Below, in pieces: positions 1 to 7,900 of a stretch of 31,866 bases of DNA. Source of the DNA: Gammaproteobacteria bacterium UBA2965. Its GTDB lineage: Bacteria; Pseudomonadota; Gammaproteobacteria; Pseudomonadales; Azotimanducaceae. The DNA is taken from the NCBI GenBank assembly GCA_002348385.1, contig DEBD01000021.1:1-31866 (forward strand), read 5' to 3'. Numbering within the stretch: the first letter of the stretch is position 1; each line of letters opens with the position of its first letter. Position numbers and translations under genes: made by a program. The notes under the pieces were generated by a model. That model was not told the DNA's origin, made no database searches, and worked only from the letters and a program-made list of their open reading frames with translations.

Positions 1-162
1 ATCGACCTGATGGTGGCGGAAGGCGTAGAAAATCCAGTGGGGCTCCTGGGCATCTACGACGACGCTTATCGAAAGGTGGATGGCCAGTGGCTCATCGAGC
101 GCACGCGCATCGACTTTCTGTGGCCCGAGCGCACGTTCTTCGGACCCCGCGTGCCTCTATAG
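1..162 (+). CDS. SnoaL/NTF2-like protein, C-terminal fragment
   Basis: The window opens inside a reading frame that runs 53 codons to TAG at 160-162. The visible tail (YDDAYRKVDGQWLIERTR, then a Trp and an Arg-rich end) has the look of the last two strands of a SnoaL-like / nuclear transport factor 2-like alpha+beta barrel, where a 'Y.D.Y.+.dG.W.I..R' motif is common. Proteins of this fold are about 130-170 residues, so about two thirds is missing to the left. Members act as small isomerases, dehydratases or ligand-binding proteins, and no specific reaction can be assigned from the fragment. It lies 42 bases upstream of a luciferase-like gene on the same strand, so co-transcription is likely. 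Confidence 0.6.
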   Translation: MDLMVAEGVENPVGLLGIYDDAYRKVDGQWLIERTRIDFLWPERTFFGPRVPL

Positions 163-204
163 GCGCGCGCCCCACTTAGCAAGGCGAGCAAAGGAGCGTA
201 GCAC

Positions 205-1308
205 GTGAGATTCGGATTTTTCGCAATGCCCGAGCACTACCCCTGGGAGAGCTGGACCCTGGCTTACGATCGCGACATCGCAAGAATGGTCCAGGCCGAA
301 AGGCTTGGGTTCGAGGAGTTCTGGATCGGCGAGCATCACAGCGGCGGATACGAACCAGTGCCCGTACCCGAGTTGATGATCGCGAAGGCCTCCGCGCTGA
401 CCAGCCGAATCCAGCTGGGGACCGGCGTGATCAACCTGCCTTATCACGACCCGTTCCTGGTGGCCGAGCGAATGGCCTTCCTCGACCACCTCACCCACGG
501 TCGTCTGCTCTACGGGGTTGGCGGGGGCGGCCTGCCATCGGATCGCGCCCTGTTCGGGATCGACTCCGAGGAGGCGCGAGGGCGGATGCAGGAAGCCATC
601 GACGTGATCGAGCGCGTGCTGGCGGCGCGGGAGCCCATTTCCCATCAGGGGACCTACTGGCAGTTCGAAGCGCGCCGCCTGCAGGTGCCGCCCTATCAAC
701 CGGCACCCCGCCTTGCCGTGGCCGGCCTCACCGGCACCCACAACTTCAACCTGTGCGGCGAGCGAGGCTATTCCGCACTATCGGTCTACTTCACCCCCGC
801 TCGAATCGAAGCGAATCCGGGCATTCCTGACCTGGTGGCGCACGGCGACGCCCTGGTGGAGGGCGCGCAAGCCAGCGGTCTCGACCCCGCCGACGCGCGC
901 GCCCAATGGCGCATCAGCCGGGAAGTATACGTGGCCAACAGCCGGGAAGAGGCGCTGGACGACATCCGCGCCGGGGTCGAGGCGTCCTATGACTACCTGC
1001 GGCGGCTGGGTCTGGGTGCCCTGATGAAGCGTGACGCGGACACGCCCGATGCAGATCTCACCTTCGAATGGATGGTGGAGAACATTCCCTGGATCATCGG
1101 CTCACCGGAACAGTGCATCGACCAGATCGGCCAACTGCACGATGCGGTAGGGGGATTCGGGACGCTGCTGATCAACTGCCGCGACTGGGTGGATGACGCG
1201 CGCTACCAGCGTTCTCTGGAACTGTTTGCTCGCCGTGTGATGCCGGCTTTTCGAGAGCGCGAGCATCAGGCGCTGCGGCGAGCCATCGCCGACGACGCGT
1301 TGGAGTAA
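205..1308 (+). CDS. LLM class flavin-dependent oxidoreductase (luciferase-like)
   Basis: This 367-residue cytoplasmic protein belongs to the bacterial luciferase-like TIM-barrel family, which uses reduced FMN (or F420 in some branches) to oxygenate or reduce organic substrates. Seen: the N-terminal strand MRFGFFAMPEH, the 'GFEEFWIGEHH' segment, 'IQLGTGVINLPYHDPFLVAE' and 'LTHGRLLYGVGGGG', which are the usual family blocks in order. The length fits the LuxA/alkanal-monooxygenase-like branch. The start is GTG at 205, chosen because AAGGAG at 191-196 lies 8 bases upstream. It follows the SnoaL-like gene closely and converges on a second LLM gene of a different subfamily. The substrate is unknown. 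A monooxygenase role is more likely than an F420 reductase role, but this is inference. Confidence 0.85.
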   Translation: MRFGFFAMPEHYPWESWTLAYDRDIARMVQAERLGFEEFWIGEHHSGGYEPVPVPELMIAKASALTSRIQLGTGVINLPYHDPFLVAERMAFLDHLTHGRLLYGVGGGGLPSDRALFGIDSEEARGRMQEAIDVIERVLAAREPISHQGTYWQFEARRLQVPPYQPAPRLAVAGLTGTHNFNLCGERGYSALSVYFTPARIEANPGIPDLVAHGDALVEGAQASGLDPADARAQWRISREVYVANSREEALDDIRAGVEASYDYLRRLGLGALMKRDADTPDADLTFEWMVENIPWIIGSPEQCIDQIGQLHDAVGGFGTLLINCRDWVDDARYQRSLELFARRVMPAFREREHQALRRAIADDALE

Positions 1309-1322
1309 CGCCCTCCCGGCCG

Positions 1323-1341
1323 CCTGGGCAGGCAGCCCGGG
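1323..1341. terminator. Hairpin at a convergent gene junction, possible bidirectional terminator
   Basis: In the 41-base gap between two convergent LLM genes, CCTGGGC (1323-1329) pairs with GCCCGGG (1335-1341) around the loop AGGCA, giving a 7-bp stem with one G-U pair. A second imperfect inverted repeat, GAGTC-GCCTAGGC-GGACTC at 1343-1361, overlaps the 3' end of the minus-strand gene. There is no T-tract on either side, so intrinsic termination is uncertain. Confidence 0.35.
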
Positions 1342-1349
1342 TGAGTCGC

Positions 1350-2402
1350 CTAGGCGGACTCCCGCCGAATGAAGTCCACGGCCTGTTCCAGCGACTCCGT
1401 GCGCTCTTTCCAGGTGTGCCCCGAAGTGCCGATACCCATGGTGGTCACGCCCGCGTCCCGAAACGCTTGCAAGCGCTCCCGCACCATGTCCTCTGTGCCG
1501 ATCAGATTGCCTTTCAGCACCATCTCGTCGGGCACGCGAGCGGCAGCTTCCTCCCGCTTGCCGCTCACCCACAGGCCTTGTACCTCTTTGGCGGCATCCT
1601 CATAGCCGGAGCGGCAGAACGCGTCATTGTAGAAGTTGGTGGACGGCGAGCCCATGGCGCCCAGTTGAAAGGCCATGCCCGGCTTGCGCGCTGCAACAAG
1701 CCTCTCCACGTCATCGCTTATTTCGAACGAGCCGCCCGCGTGGATATCGATGTCGCTCAGACTCCGGCCGGCCTTAGCCGCTCCCGCGGAAATCTCCTTC
1801 AGGAACACATCCGCATGCTCGGGAATGAAGCAGGTACCAAGCCAGCCGTCTGCGAGCTCACCGGTGAGCTGTAGGGATTTCGGCCCCAGCGTCGCCAGAT
1901 AGATGGGCAGGTTGGGCCGTGGCGGCTGGCCAAGCCGAATGGCCTTGCCTTCCCCTCCGGGACGCGGCAACACGTAATGCTTGCCTTCGTAGGCCAGCTT
2001 CTGGCCGGACAATGCGATACGCAGAATCTCAATGGTTTCGCGCAGCCGAGACAGCGGCTTGGCAAACGATGCGCCATGCAGCCCCTCAACCACCTGCGGA
2101 CCACTCACTCCAAGCCCGAGAATGAATCGCCCCTTGGAGACGGTATCCATGCTCTGGGCCGTCATCGCCGTCATCGAGGGTACCCGTGCACTGATCTGCA
2201 TGATGCCCGTGCCGAGCTTGATGTTCTTGGTCTTGGCGGCAAGAAATGCCAGCGGCACCACTGCATCCATGCCCCAGGCTTCCGCCGACCAGGCCTCGTC
2301 CACCCCCATGCTGTCTGCGGCGATGGTGAAGTCCACCAACTCGTCCCAATCTTCTCCGCTGGAATACGCGCCGCCGATCGCCACCGAAACTCTCATGGTC
2401 AC
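1350..2402 (-). CDS. LLM class flavin/F420-type oxidoreductase, Rv3520c-like subfamily
   Basis: This is a luciferase-like TIM-barrel oxidoreductase of about 350 residues. The segments MRVSVAIGG, 'DEAWSAEAWGMDAV', 'IKLGTGIMQI.AR.PS' and 'GRFILGLGVSGPQVVEG', followed by 'IYLATLGPKSLQLTGELADGW', match what I remember of the mycobacterial Rv3520c-type branch, often annotated as F420-dependent. Whether F420 or FMN is used here is not visible. Three in-frame starts exist: TTG at 2408, GTG at 2402 and ATG at 2396. GTG at 2402 is preferred because a GAGGA box lies 7 bases upstream; ATG at 2396 gives MRVSV and is also plausible. The PhnD-like gene lies upstream on the same strand with a gap of about 67 bases. 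Its function in the block is unknown. Confidence 0.85.
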   Translation of the reverse strand: MTMRVSVAIGGAYSSGEDWDELVDFTIAADSMGVDEAWSAEAWGMDAVVPLAFLAAKTKNIKLGTGIMQISARVPSMTAMTAQSMDTVSKGRFILGLGVSGPQVVEGLHGASFAKPLSRLRETIEILRIALSGQKLAYEGKHYVLPRPGGEGKAIRLGQPPRPNLPIYLATLGPKSLQLTGELADGWLGTCFIPEHADVFLKEISAGAAKAGRSLSDIDIHAGGSFEISDDVERLVAARKPGMAFQLGAMGSPSTNFYNDAFCRSGYEDAAKEVQGLWVSGKREEAAARVPDEMVLKGNLIGTEDMVRERLQAFRDAGVTTMGIGTSGHTWKERTESLEQAVDFIRRESA

Positions 2403-2411
2403 CCCCAAATC

Positions 2412-2434
2412 CTCAAGAGTGTTAGTGTCTCAAG
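2412..2434. repeat. Nested direct repeat in the leader of the Rv3520c-like gene
   Basis: CTCAAG (2412-2417) and CTCAAG (2429-2434) flank two copies of AGTGT (2418-2422 and 2424-2428) separated by one T. The arrangement is A-B-t-B-A as direct repeats, not an inverted repeat. It lies 10-32 bases upstream of the preferred start of the minus-strand LLM gene, where a regulator or processing site could sit. Confidence 0.4.
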
Positions 2435-2469
2435 GCAGCCCGACCCCTGGCAACACGCGAGCCAATGCG

Positions 2470-3195
2470 CTAACCGAGTATTCTGGGGATCCGGGACGCC
2501 AGTGCCAGATACTCGTCGCGCACCGGCAGGTAGTCATCCAGGCTCACCCGAACCACACCCGAGATACCCAGAGCGCGCCGGGCATGCACGGTGGCCGGGC
2601 CGCGCATGGCAGCCTCCAGGGCCCGTGCAATGCGCTCATGAGTACCGCCACGGCGCATGACAAACGGCGGCGCCGGCGCCGAAGGAGTGCGATCCACCCG
2701 CGTGATCCCCTGCAATGCAGTCGGGTCGCAGCGCTCCAGAATAGTCCAGGTCACCGCGTCGATACTGGCCACTTCCGCGGCACCGCTACGCAAAGCCGCC
2801 AGGCTGTTTCGATGGGAGCCCGTAATCAATATGGCCCGTGGCCTGCACACCGCCAGCAGCGCGCACAGGCCCGATCGAGACGACAGCCCGTTCACGGCTG
2901 CCACCCGGCCCGTCGGATTACCCACCAGATAGCTGAAATACGAGCCAGCGGGACTGTCCAGATCGAATACCGGCGCCAATACCGGCTCAATGGGCGCCGC
3001 GCTGAGGAAGAGATCCAACCCGCAGGCCTGGGAGACGACCAACTCGCTATGCCGCCACTGTTGCTGGATGGGGGTACTTCGATCCAGGGCGCCTGGCAAT
3101 CCCGTAGCGTGCCAGAGCGCATCGTTGGCCCACTGCACGTCAGGCAGGTCGTACCAGGGAAAGGATTGCATCAGCCGGGACATCTCCATTGTCAC
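2470..3195 (-). CDS. PhnD-like periplasmic-binding-fold protein, soluble
   Basis: This 241-residue protein resembles the phosphate/phosphite/phosphonate ABC transporter substrate-binding family (PhnD-like, type 2 periplasmic-binding fold). Typical segments are 'SFPWYDLPDVQWANDALW' near the N terminus, 'SELVVSQACGLDLF' in the middle, 'GSHRNSLAALRSGAAEVASI' and 'DAVTWTIL'. No signal peptide or lipobox is visible, so it is probably cytoplasmic, and no ABC permease or ATPase gene lies nearby. Proteins of this stand-alone type are widely annotated as transport proteins but may act as ligand-binding or enzyme accessory proteins. The GTG start at 3195 is taken because GGAG lies 8 bases upstream; ATG at 3189 and 3183 are alternatives. 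It is divergent from the DsbA-fusion gene. Confidence 0.7.
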   Translation of the reverse strand: MTMEMSRLMQSFPWYDLPDVQWANDALWHATGLPGALDRSTPIQQQWRHSELVVSQACGLDLFLSAAPIEPVLAPVFDLDSPAGSYFSYLVGNPTGRVAAVNGLSSRSGLCALLAVCRPRAILITGSHRNSLAALRSGAAEVASIDAVTWTILERCDPTALQGITRVDRTPSAPAPPFVMRRGGTHERIARALEAAMRGPATVHARRALGISGVVRVSLDDYLPVRDEYLALASRIPRILG

Positions 3196-3275
3196 CCAGC
3201 CGACTCCAGCACGGCCAGGGCAAGAGTTCGATTGTGTCAGAATACGTCCACACCCTTAAGAACCCGCGTTAACCA

Positions 3276-4589
3276 TTGACAGATCTGCCTGACTGGGTCG
3301 GCCAGCCGCTAGCGTCGCAGCGACCCCTCATCGCCTACATAGATTTCAAGAGCCCCTACGCCTACCTGGCCGTGGAGCCCACCAGAGCGTTGGCGCGCGA
3401 GTGTGGTATCGCGGTGGATTGGCGACCACTGGTGCTCGACATACCCAGCTTTCTCGGTTCCGCGAAACTGGACAATTCAGGTCGCGTGTCCGAACAGAAA
3501 CGATCTCCCGAGCAGTGGTCATCGGTCAAATACGCCTATTTCGATTGCCGCCGCTACGCAAACCTGAGAGGCCTCACCGTGCGCGGAACGATCAAGATCT
3601 GGGACTGCGAACTGGCCGCCGTTGGCATGCTCTGGGCCAAGCAGCACAGCGATGAGATCCTCGACCGGTACCTGGATGCCGTCTATGACCCATTCTGGAG
3701 GCGGGAGTTGGACATCGAAGATGTCCAAGTAGTCTCGCAGACCCTGGCTGCCGCGGGCGCTGACACGGCAGGCTTTGCAGAATTCCTTAGCGGCGAAGGC
3801 CGAACGCAAAACGCCGCGCTGCAACAGGCCGCATTCAAGGCCGGCATTTTCGGCGTGCCCACCTTTGTGGTGAACGGCCAGTGTTACTTTGGCCGCGAAC
3901 ACCTTCCGCGCATCCGCTGGCACCTGCAAGGCGAGAGCGGTTCACCGCCAGACATCGCCTACCCGGTGGCCCCTGCCATGGACAGCACCTCGGACAGGCT
4001 GGAAGTCTTCGTAGACTTCGCCAGCCCCTTGAGCTACCTCGCGCTGGCTCCCACTCTGACGTGCATCGAAACCACCCAATGCAACGCGATCTGGCACCCG
4101 GCAATGGGTTCCGCGCCCAGACGCCCTCTCCCCGCGGCCGCAGACGACGGGCGCCCAGCCCAGCACAGACGGTTGCGCAGCGAAGCGCTCGCCACCGACA
4201 TCCAGCGCTACGCGCCTCACCCGCTAAGCGACCTTTACCCCGACGTGGACTCCCGACACGCCAGCATGGGGTTGCTGTGGGTCAACCAATGCGCGCCTGC
4301 AAGCGCCAGTGCTTACGTGGCTCATACGCTGGAACGCTACTGGCGCCATGGCGAGCCCATCGACACCCTGAACGCAATATGCGAGATCCTGAGCATGCTT
4401 GGATTGAACGCGGAGCCGTATACCGACTACGCCCGCAGTGCTGGCGCCGACGCGCTTGCCCGCAGCCAGGATGCCCTCAGGCTCCGCGGTGTGCGAGGTA
4501 CGCCAACCTATTTCGTAGGCGATGAGCCCTTCCTAGGACGGCACCATCTGCCCCTCATCACCACAAAATTGCGGCAAGGCGACGGATAA
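3276..4589 (+). CDS. Tandem DsbA-family / HCCA-isomerase-like fusion protein
   Basis: This 437-residue protein contains two thioredoxin-fold domains of the DsbA / 2-hydroxychromene-2-carboxylate isomerase type. Domain 1 (about 18-215) begins 'YIDFKSPYAYLA' and ends 'GVPTFVVNGQCYFGREHLP'. Domain 2 (about 230-437) begins 'VFVDFASPLSYLA' and ends 'GTPTYFVGDEPFLGRHHLP'. Both have Ser-Pro in place of a CxxC redox pair. This fits the glutathione-dependent isomerase / GST-kappa-like branch, in which that Ser activates glutathione. Single-domain members are about 200 residues, so this is a duplication-fusion. Domain 2 is more divergent, with an Ala/Arg/Pro-rich insert. The start is TTG at 3276 because an in-frame TAA sits at 3270-3272 and no ATG occurs before about residue 117. 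No good Shine-Dalgarno box is seen. Confidence 0.8.
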   Translation: MTDLPDWVGQPLASQRPLIAYIDFKSPYAYLAVEPTRALARECGIAVDWRPLVLDIPSFLGSAKLDNSGRVSEQKRSPEQWSSVKYAYFDCRRYANLRGLTVRGTIKIWDCELAAVGMLWAKQHSDEILDRYLDAVYDPFWRRELDIEDVQVVSQTLAAAGADTAGFAEFLSGEGRTQNAALQQAAFKAGIFGVPTFVVNGQCYFGREHLPRIRWHLQGESGSPPDIAYPVAPAMDSTSDRLEVFVDFASPLSYLALAPTLTCIETTQCNAIWHPAMGSAPRRPLPAAADDGRPAQHRRLRSEALATDIQRYAPHPLSDLYPDVDSRHASMGLLWVNQCAPASASAYVAHTLERYWRHGEPIDTLNAICEILSMLGLNAEPYTDYARSAGADALARSQDALRLRGVRGTPTYFVGDEPFLGRHHLPLITTKLRQGDG

Positions 4590-4687
4590 CCCATTCGTCA
4601 ACCGCAACGGACCAGGCGCTCGGTCGTCAGGATGGTTTGATCATCTGTGTGGGCGCGCATGCCCCAAGAGCAGCGCAAACGTTGGGA

Positions 4688-5542
4688 TCAGGGATCCGAG
4701 CCCTCGTTAAGCGGCAGTCCCTCACGCACCCACTCCGACATGGAACCGTCATAAATGGCGGTGTCATTCAGCCCCAGTAACAATCGCGCAAAAGCCGGGA
4801 TGCTGGCCGATATGCCCCCTCCACAATAGGCTACAACCCGACCTTCGGCATCCATACCGGTCGCGGCGAGCGCCTGACGCAACTCCTCCGCCGGCCGGAA
4901 GTATCCGTCTTTCAGGAGATTATCGTATGGCAGGCTCACACTGCTCGGTATGTGCCCGGCGCGGCCATACACCGCACCACCAGCACCGGTGTAGACCGGT
5001 TCCGGCAGTGCGTTAACCACGCAGGCTTCCCCCTGCTCGACAATTTCCTTCATCTCGTCCAGCCGCACGAAGACCTTGGGCTGAACGTCGGGACGAAACT
5101 GCGCGGACGGATAGCTCTCGTCACCATCAGCAAGGTTCAGCCCGGCCTCGCGCCAGGCGTCTAACCCACCATCCAGCACCCGCACATCCGTATGGCCAAG
5201 ATAGCGCAGCAACCAAAGTGCCCGGGTGGCCCACATGACGTGACTGGTTGCATAGAGCACCACACTGGTGTCCCGGGAGATGCCCAGAGCCCCCATGCCG
5301 GCAGCCAGCGCATCCACTTCAGGCAGCGTGAAACCCAGTTTGGAAGTCGTGTCGGACAAAGCCTCCGGCTGATTCATGAAGGCCGCCCCTGGAATGTGCG
5401 CAGTCCGGTAGTCCTCCTCACCGCTGTTCACCTGGTAGCCGCGTTCCGAGCGCCGCAAATGCACGGTCGCGTCGAAAACCCGCAGGTTGGGTTGGTCGAG
5501 CCGCGCCGCCAACTGCTGGGCCGTAATCAGCAACTCAGACAT
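4688..5542 (-). CDS. Two-domain rhodanese-type sulfurtransferase
   Basis: This 284-residue protein is the size of thiosulfate or 3-mercaptopyruvate sulfurtransferases (SseA-like). It has an inactive N-terminal rhodanese domain (about 5-135, 'LLRYLGHTDVRVLDGGLDAW') and a catalytic C-terminal domain (about 155-280). The active-site loop reads VVAYCGGGISA with the nucleophile at Cys240. The loop CGGGIS resembles the CGSGVT loop of mercaptopyruvate sulfurtransferases more than the CRKGVT loop of thiosulfate sulfurtransferases; that substrate preference is inference. The ATG at 5542 has GGAGG 8 bases upstream. It is the last gene of a five-gene minus-strand operon, 28 bases after the MFS gene, and supplies sulfane-sulfur chemistry alongside a GST at the operon head. 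Confidence 0.88.
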   Translation of the reverse strand: MSELLITAQQLAARLDQPNLRVFDATVHLRRSERGYQVNSGEEDYRTAHIPGAAFMNQPEALSDTTSKLGFTLPEVDALAAGMGALGISRDTSVVLYATSHVMWATRALWLLRYLGHTDVRVLDGGLDAWREAGLNLADGDESYPSAQFRPDVQPKVFVRLDEMKEIVEQGEACVVNALPEPVYTGAGGAVYGRAGHIPSSVSLPYDNLLKDGYFRPAEELRQALAATGMDAEGRVVAYCGGGISASIPAFARLLLGLNDTAIYDGSMSEWVREGLPLNEGSDP

Positions 5543-5570
5543 GACGTTTTCCTCCCATCTTGGCTTGCTG

Positions 5571-6782
5571 TCAGCCGTGGGCCGGCTGGGGCCGCAGCGT
5601 CGCGCGGCGCTGAGCGTCTGCCGCCTTTAGCGCCGGATATCCCAGCGCCGCCCCGACAATGACACAAGCCACCACAAACCATCCGTTTACGCTGAATCCC
5701 CCCAGGTCGCTCAGCGCCCCACCGGCAAATGGCGCGATGGCACCACCAATCAAGACGAAGGCCGCGTGCGCTCCTGTCAGCGATCCGCTGGAGTCCAGGC
5801 GCGCCAGACAGCCGAGAAAGATCGGCATGATGGCGATAGGCAGCATGGCAAACGCCGGTGCCGCGATAAAGAAAGCCAGCGGGGTGTCGGCACCCGCCAG
5901 CGCCAGGGCTGCCACGACGATGCCGATGAGTATGACTACGACGGGCGCCCGGGCCGGATAACGCGTCCCAAGAAAGCCGGCAAGCAGAGGCATGAATACA
6001 CCCAACAGACTGCCAGCCATGAAAACGTAGCCAATGACCTCCGGGGTGAGTGGTATCGCGCGCCCGATCTTGACGATAAACAGCGCCAGGGTACCGTGGC
6101 CGAAAAACACGATGCCCAGGCCCAGCAGACCCAACCATCCAACCAACAGGCTTGGCCGTTCCGCCGAACCGCTCGCCGAAGGAGGCTGCGGCTCGGGATT
6201 CGGCGCCGAGCGAATGAACAACAGCGCGCACAGCGAGCACAGCGCATATACCAGATACAAGCCATCTACCTCGCTGAACGCCATCGGGCCAGGCAACACC
6301 TCGTGCAGGGTCAATGCCCGTGGCAACGCATAGGCGATGAATATCCCCATGGCACCCACCATGGAGTTGATTACGCCGAAGGTGGATTCGGGTTTGCTGC
6401 TGCGCCCCGCAGTGGCCATCACGGTGGCGACCACGGCGCCCAACGCAAATCCGGCCGGCGCTCGACATGCCACCAGGGTGTTGACCGTGGGCGCCAACAC
6501 GCTGATCAGGTTCAGCGACACCACCACCAGAACTCCGGCAAGATAGATGCGCCGCACGCTCATGCGGCCTGCCAGTCGGGCAAAAGTGAGATTGCCTGCC
6601 GCGATCGCGGCCATCTCTACTGACGCCACCAATCCCGCCTGGGTGTTGGATGCTGCGAAAGACTCCGCAATGGCGTCGATATTGAAAGCCATACCCAACG
6701 AGGCCGCAAACGCCAACAAAAGCACGCCCGTGAGAGAGACGAGCTGCAGCGGCGTCAGGTCGATTCGTTGGGGCTCACTCAT
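5571..6782 (-). CDS. MFS transporter
   Basis: This 403-residue, very hydrophobic protein has about 12 membrane segments and the layout of the major facilitator superfamily. After TM2 comes 'FARLAGRMSVRRIYLAG', a recognisable motif A-like loop, followed by 'LVACRAPAGFALGAVVATVMA'. A hydrophilic central loop ('PNPEPQPPSASGSAERP') separates the halves. No substrate-specific subfamily is recognised. The ATG at 6782 is preferred over GTG at 6821, which would overlap the permease upstream by 28 bases; the ATG leaves 11 bases after the permease stop. It sits between the DUF318-type permease and the sulfurtransferase in an apparent operon, so the substrate may be an organic acid or sulfur-containing intermediate, but this is a guess from context. 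Confidence 0.85.
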   Translation of the reverse strand: MSEPQRIDLTPLQLVSLTGVLLLAFAASLGMAFNIDAIAESFAASNTQAGLVASVEMAAIAAGNLTFARLAGRMSVRRIYLAGVLVVVSLNLISVLAPTVNTLVACRAPAGFALGAVVATVMATAGRSSKPESTFGVINSMVGAMGIFIAYALPRALTLHEVLPGPMAFSEVDGLYLVYALCSLCALLFIRSAPNPEPQPPSASGSAERPSLLVGWLGLLGLGIVFFGHGTLALFIVKIGRAIPLTPEVIGYVFMAGSLLGVFMPLLAGFLGTRYPARAPVVVILIGIVVAALALAGADTPLAFFIAAPAFAMLPIAIMPIFLGCLARLDSSGSLTGAHAAFVLIGGAIAPFAGGALSDLGGFSVNGWFVVACVIVGAALGYPALKAADAQRRATLRPQPAHG

Positions 6783-6793
6783 CCCTGTGCGGC

Positions 6794-7876
6794 CTAAGTC
6801 GCAAGCTGATTGATGAGCCACCCGGCCAGGACCACCTGGGGGAGTGTCAACAAGGGCAGAAAAAACGCCACCTTCACCGATGACGTGGCATCTTTGATGA
6901 CCATGATCTCGGTATAGTCGGTGGCGACGCCACCCATGAGAAAGGCGAAACTGTTACCTGGCGCACCCGCCCGCGTGAGAATATCGGCCGCAACAGGCGT
7001 GGTCCCCTCGGAGCAGACCTCGAGAATGGTGGCCACCCCCAGCGTTACGCCGAGCCCAAGCAAGGTGGGCCCGAAATACTCCGCGAACATCTCAGGGTCA
7101 ACAAACGCACGCACCGCACTGGCCAACAGCACACCGAAGAGGATCCAGCGCACTACCATGCGCGATTCCTTGATGCCGTCTGCCGCCATGTCTTTCAGTA
7201 CGGTCAGCGAAAATTCAGCGGCGGCAAGCTGAGACCGCGCTTCCGGCCAGAATCGAAAATCTTCCGGCATTTCTATCTGGTTGGGGTTGCCGGGCAGCGT
7301 ACGCCGGGAAATCAGCCAATCGAACAGTAGGCCCGTGACCACCGCCACCACCATTGACAAAGCTATGAACGCCAACGTCCATGGCAAGCCGATCATTGCC
7401 AGCAGGATCAGAGTGAGGGAGAACGAGTTCCAGGGGCTGGCTACGAGAAACGCCATCACCTGTCCGGTGCTGACGCCACGCTCGTAGAGTTTGGCCGCCA
7501 CCATGAGAATGCCGTGGTTGCACAGATCCAGGAGCACCCCGGCCATGGTGGCCCGCACGATGCCCCGCGCACCGGTTCGGGTACCCAACGCACTCATCAC
7601 GAACTCACGCGGTATGCGGCTGAGCAAGGCGATCATCACCATGCCGGCCAGCACACCCCACCAGATGGTATTGGCGAGTTCGAACACCGAGTGGGACAGC
7701 ATGGAGAGCCATCCCGTTCCCGCCAGCAAAGCCGGTGCCAGCCAGTGCAGCAGGTACAGCATTACAACGCCCCCGAGGCAGGCCCACAAGAACCAGTCCG
7801 GCCGCTTCTTGGGCGCGTGACACGGTGGGACTTCCTTGGCGTCCACTGTTGCCTGCGAATGTAATGTGCTGCTCAT
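6794..7876 (-). CDS. DUF318/ArsP-type permease
   Basis: This 360-residue integral membrane protein fits the 'predicted permease' family Pfam PF03773, which includes the ArsP organoarsenical and arsenite-linked permeases. It has a cytosolic N-terminal stretch of about 28 residues and 8-10 membrane segments in two similar halves. The half signatures are 'GVLLDLCNHGILMVA' (about 113-127) and 'LEVCSEGTTPVAADIL' (about 286-300), each putting a Cys and polar residues inside a membrane helix. A cytosolic loop at about 189-235 separates the halves. Family members export organoarsenicals or have unknown cargo. No ars regulator or arsenate reductase lies nearby, so arsenic is not assumed. It is the third gene of the minus-strand operon, 24 bases after the crotonase. 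Confidence 0.8.
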   Translation of the reverse strand: MSSTLHSQATVDAKEVPPCHAPKKRPDWFLWACLGGVVMLYLLHWLAPALLAGTGWLSMLSHSVFELANTIWWGVLAGMVMIALLSRIPREFVMSALGTRTGARGIVRATMAGVLLDLCNHGILMVAAKLYERGVSTGQVMAFLVASPWNSFSLTLILLAMIGLPWTLAFIALSMVVAVVTGLLFDWLISRRTLPGNPNQIEMPEDFRFWPEARSQLAAAEFSLTVLKDMAADGIKESRMVVRWILFGVLLASAVRAFVDPEMFAEYFGPTLLGLGVTLGVATILEVCSEGTTPVAADILTRAGAPGNSFAFLMGGVATDYTEIMVIKDATSSVKVAFFLPLLTLPQVVLAGWLINQLAT

Positions 7877-7900
7877 AACGCGCCTTATGCGGCGTCTTGT

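Noticed and set aside
2032..3279. Long plus-strand open frame of 415 codons
   Set aside because: It is antisense to the LLM and PhnD-like genes, is rich in Arg, Ser and Pro, and has no family similarity. It is a GC-rich shadow frame.
6794..7876. Arsenic resistance role for the DUF318-type permease
   Set aside because: The family includes ArsP, but there is no ars regulator, arsenate reductase or methyltransferase nearby, and its operon partners are catabolic.
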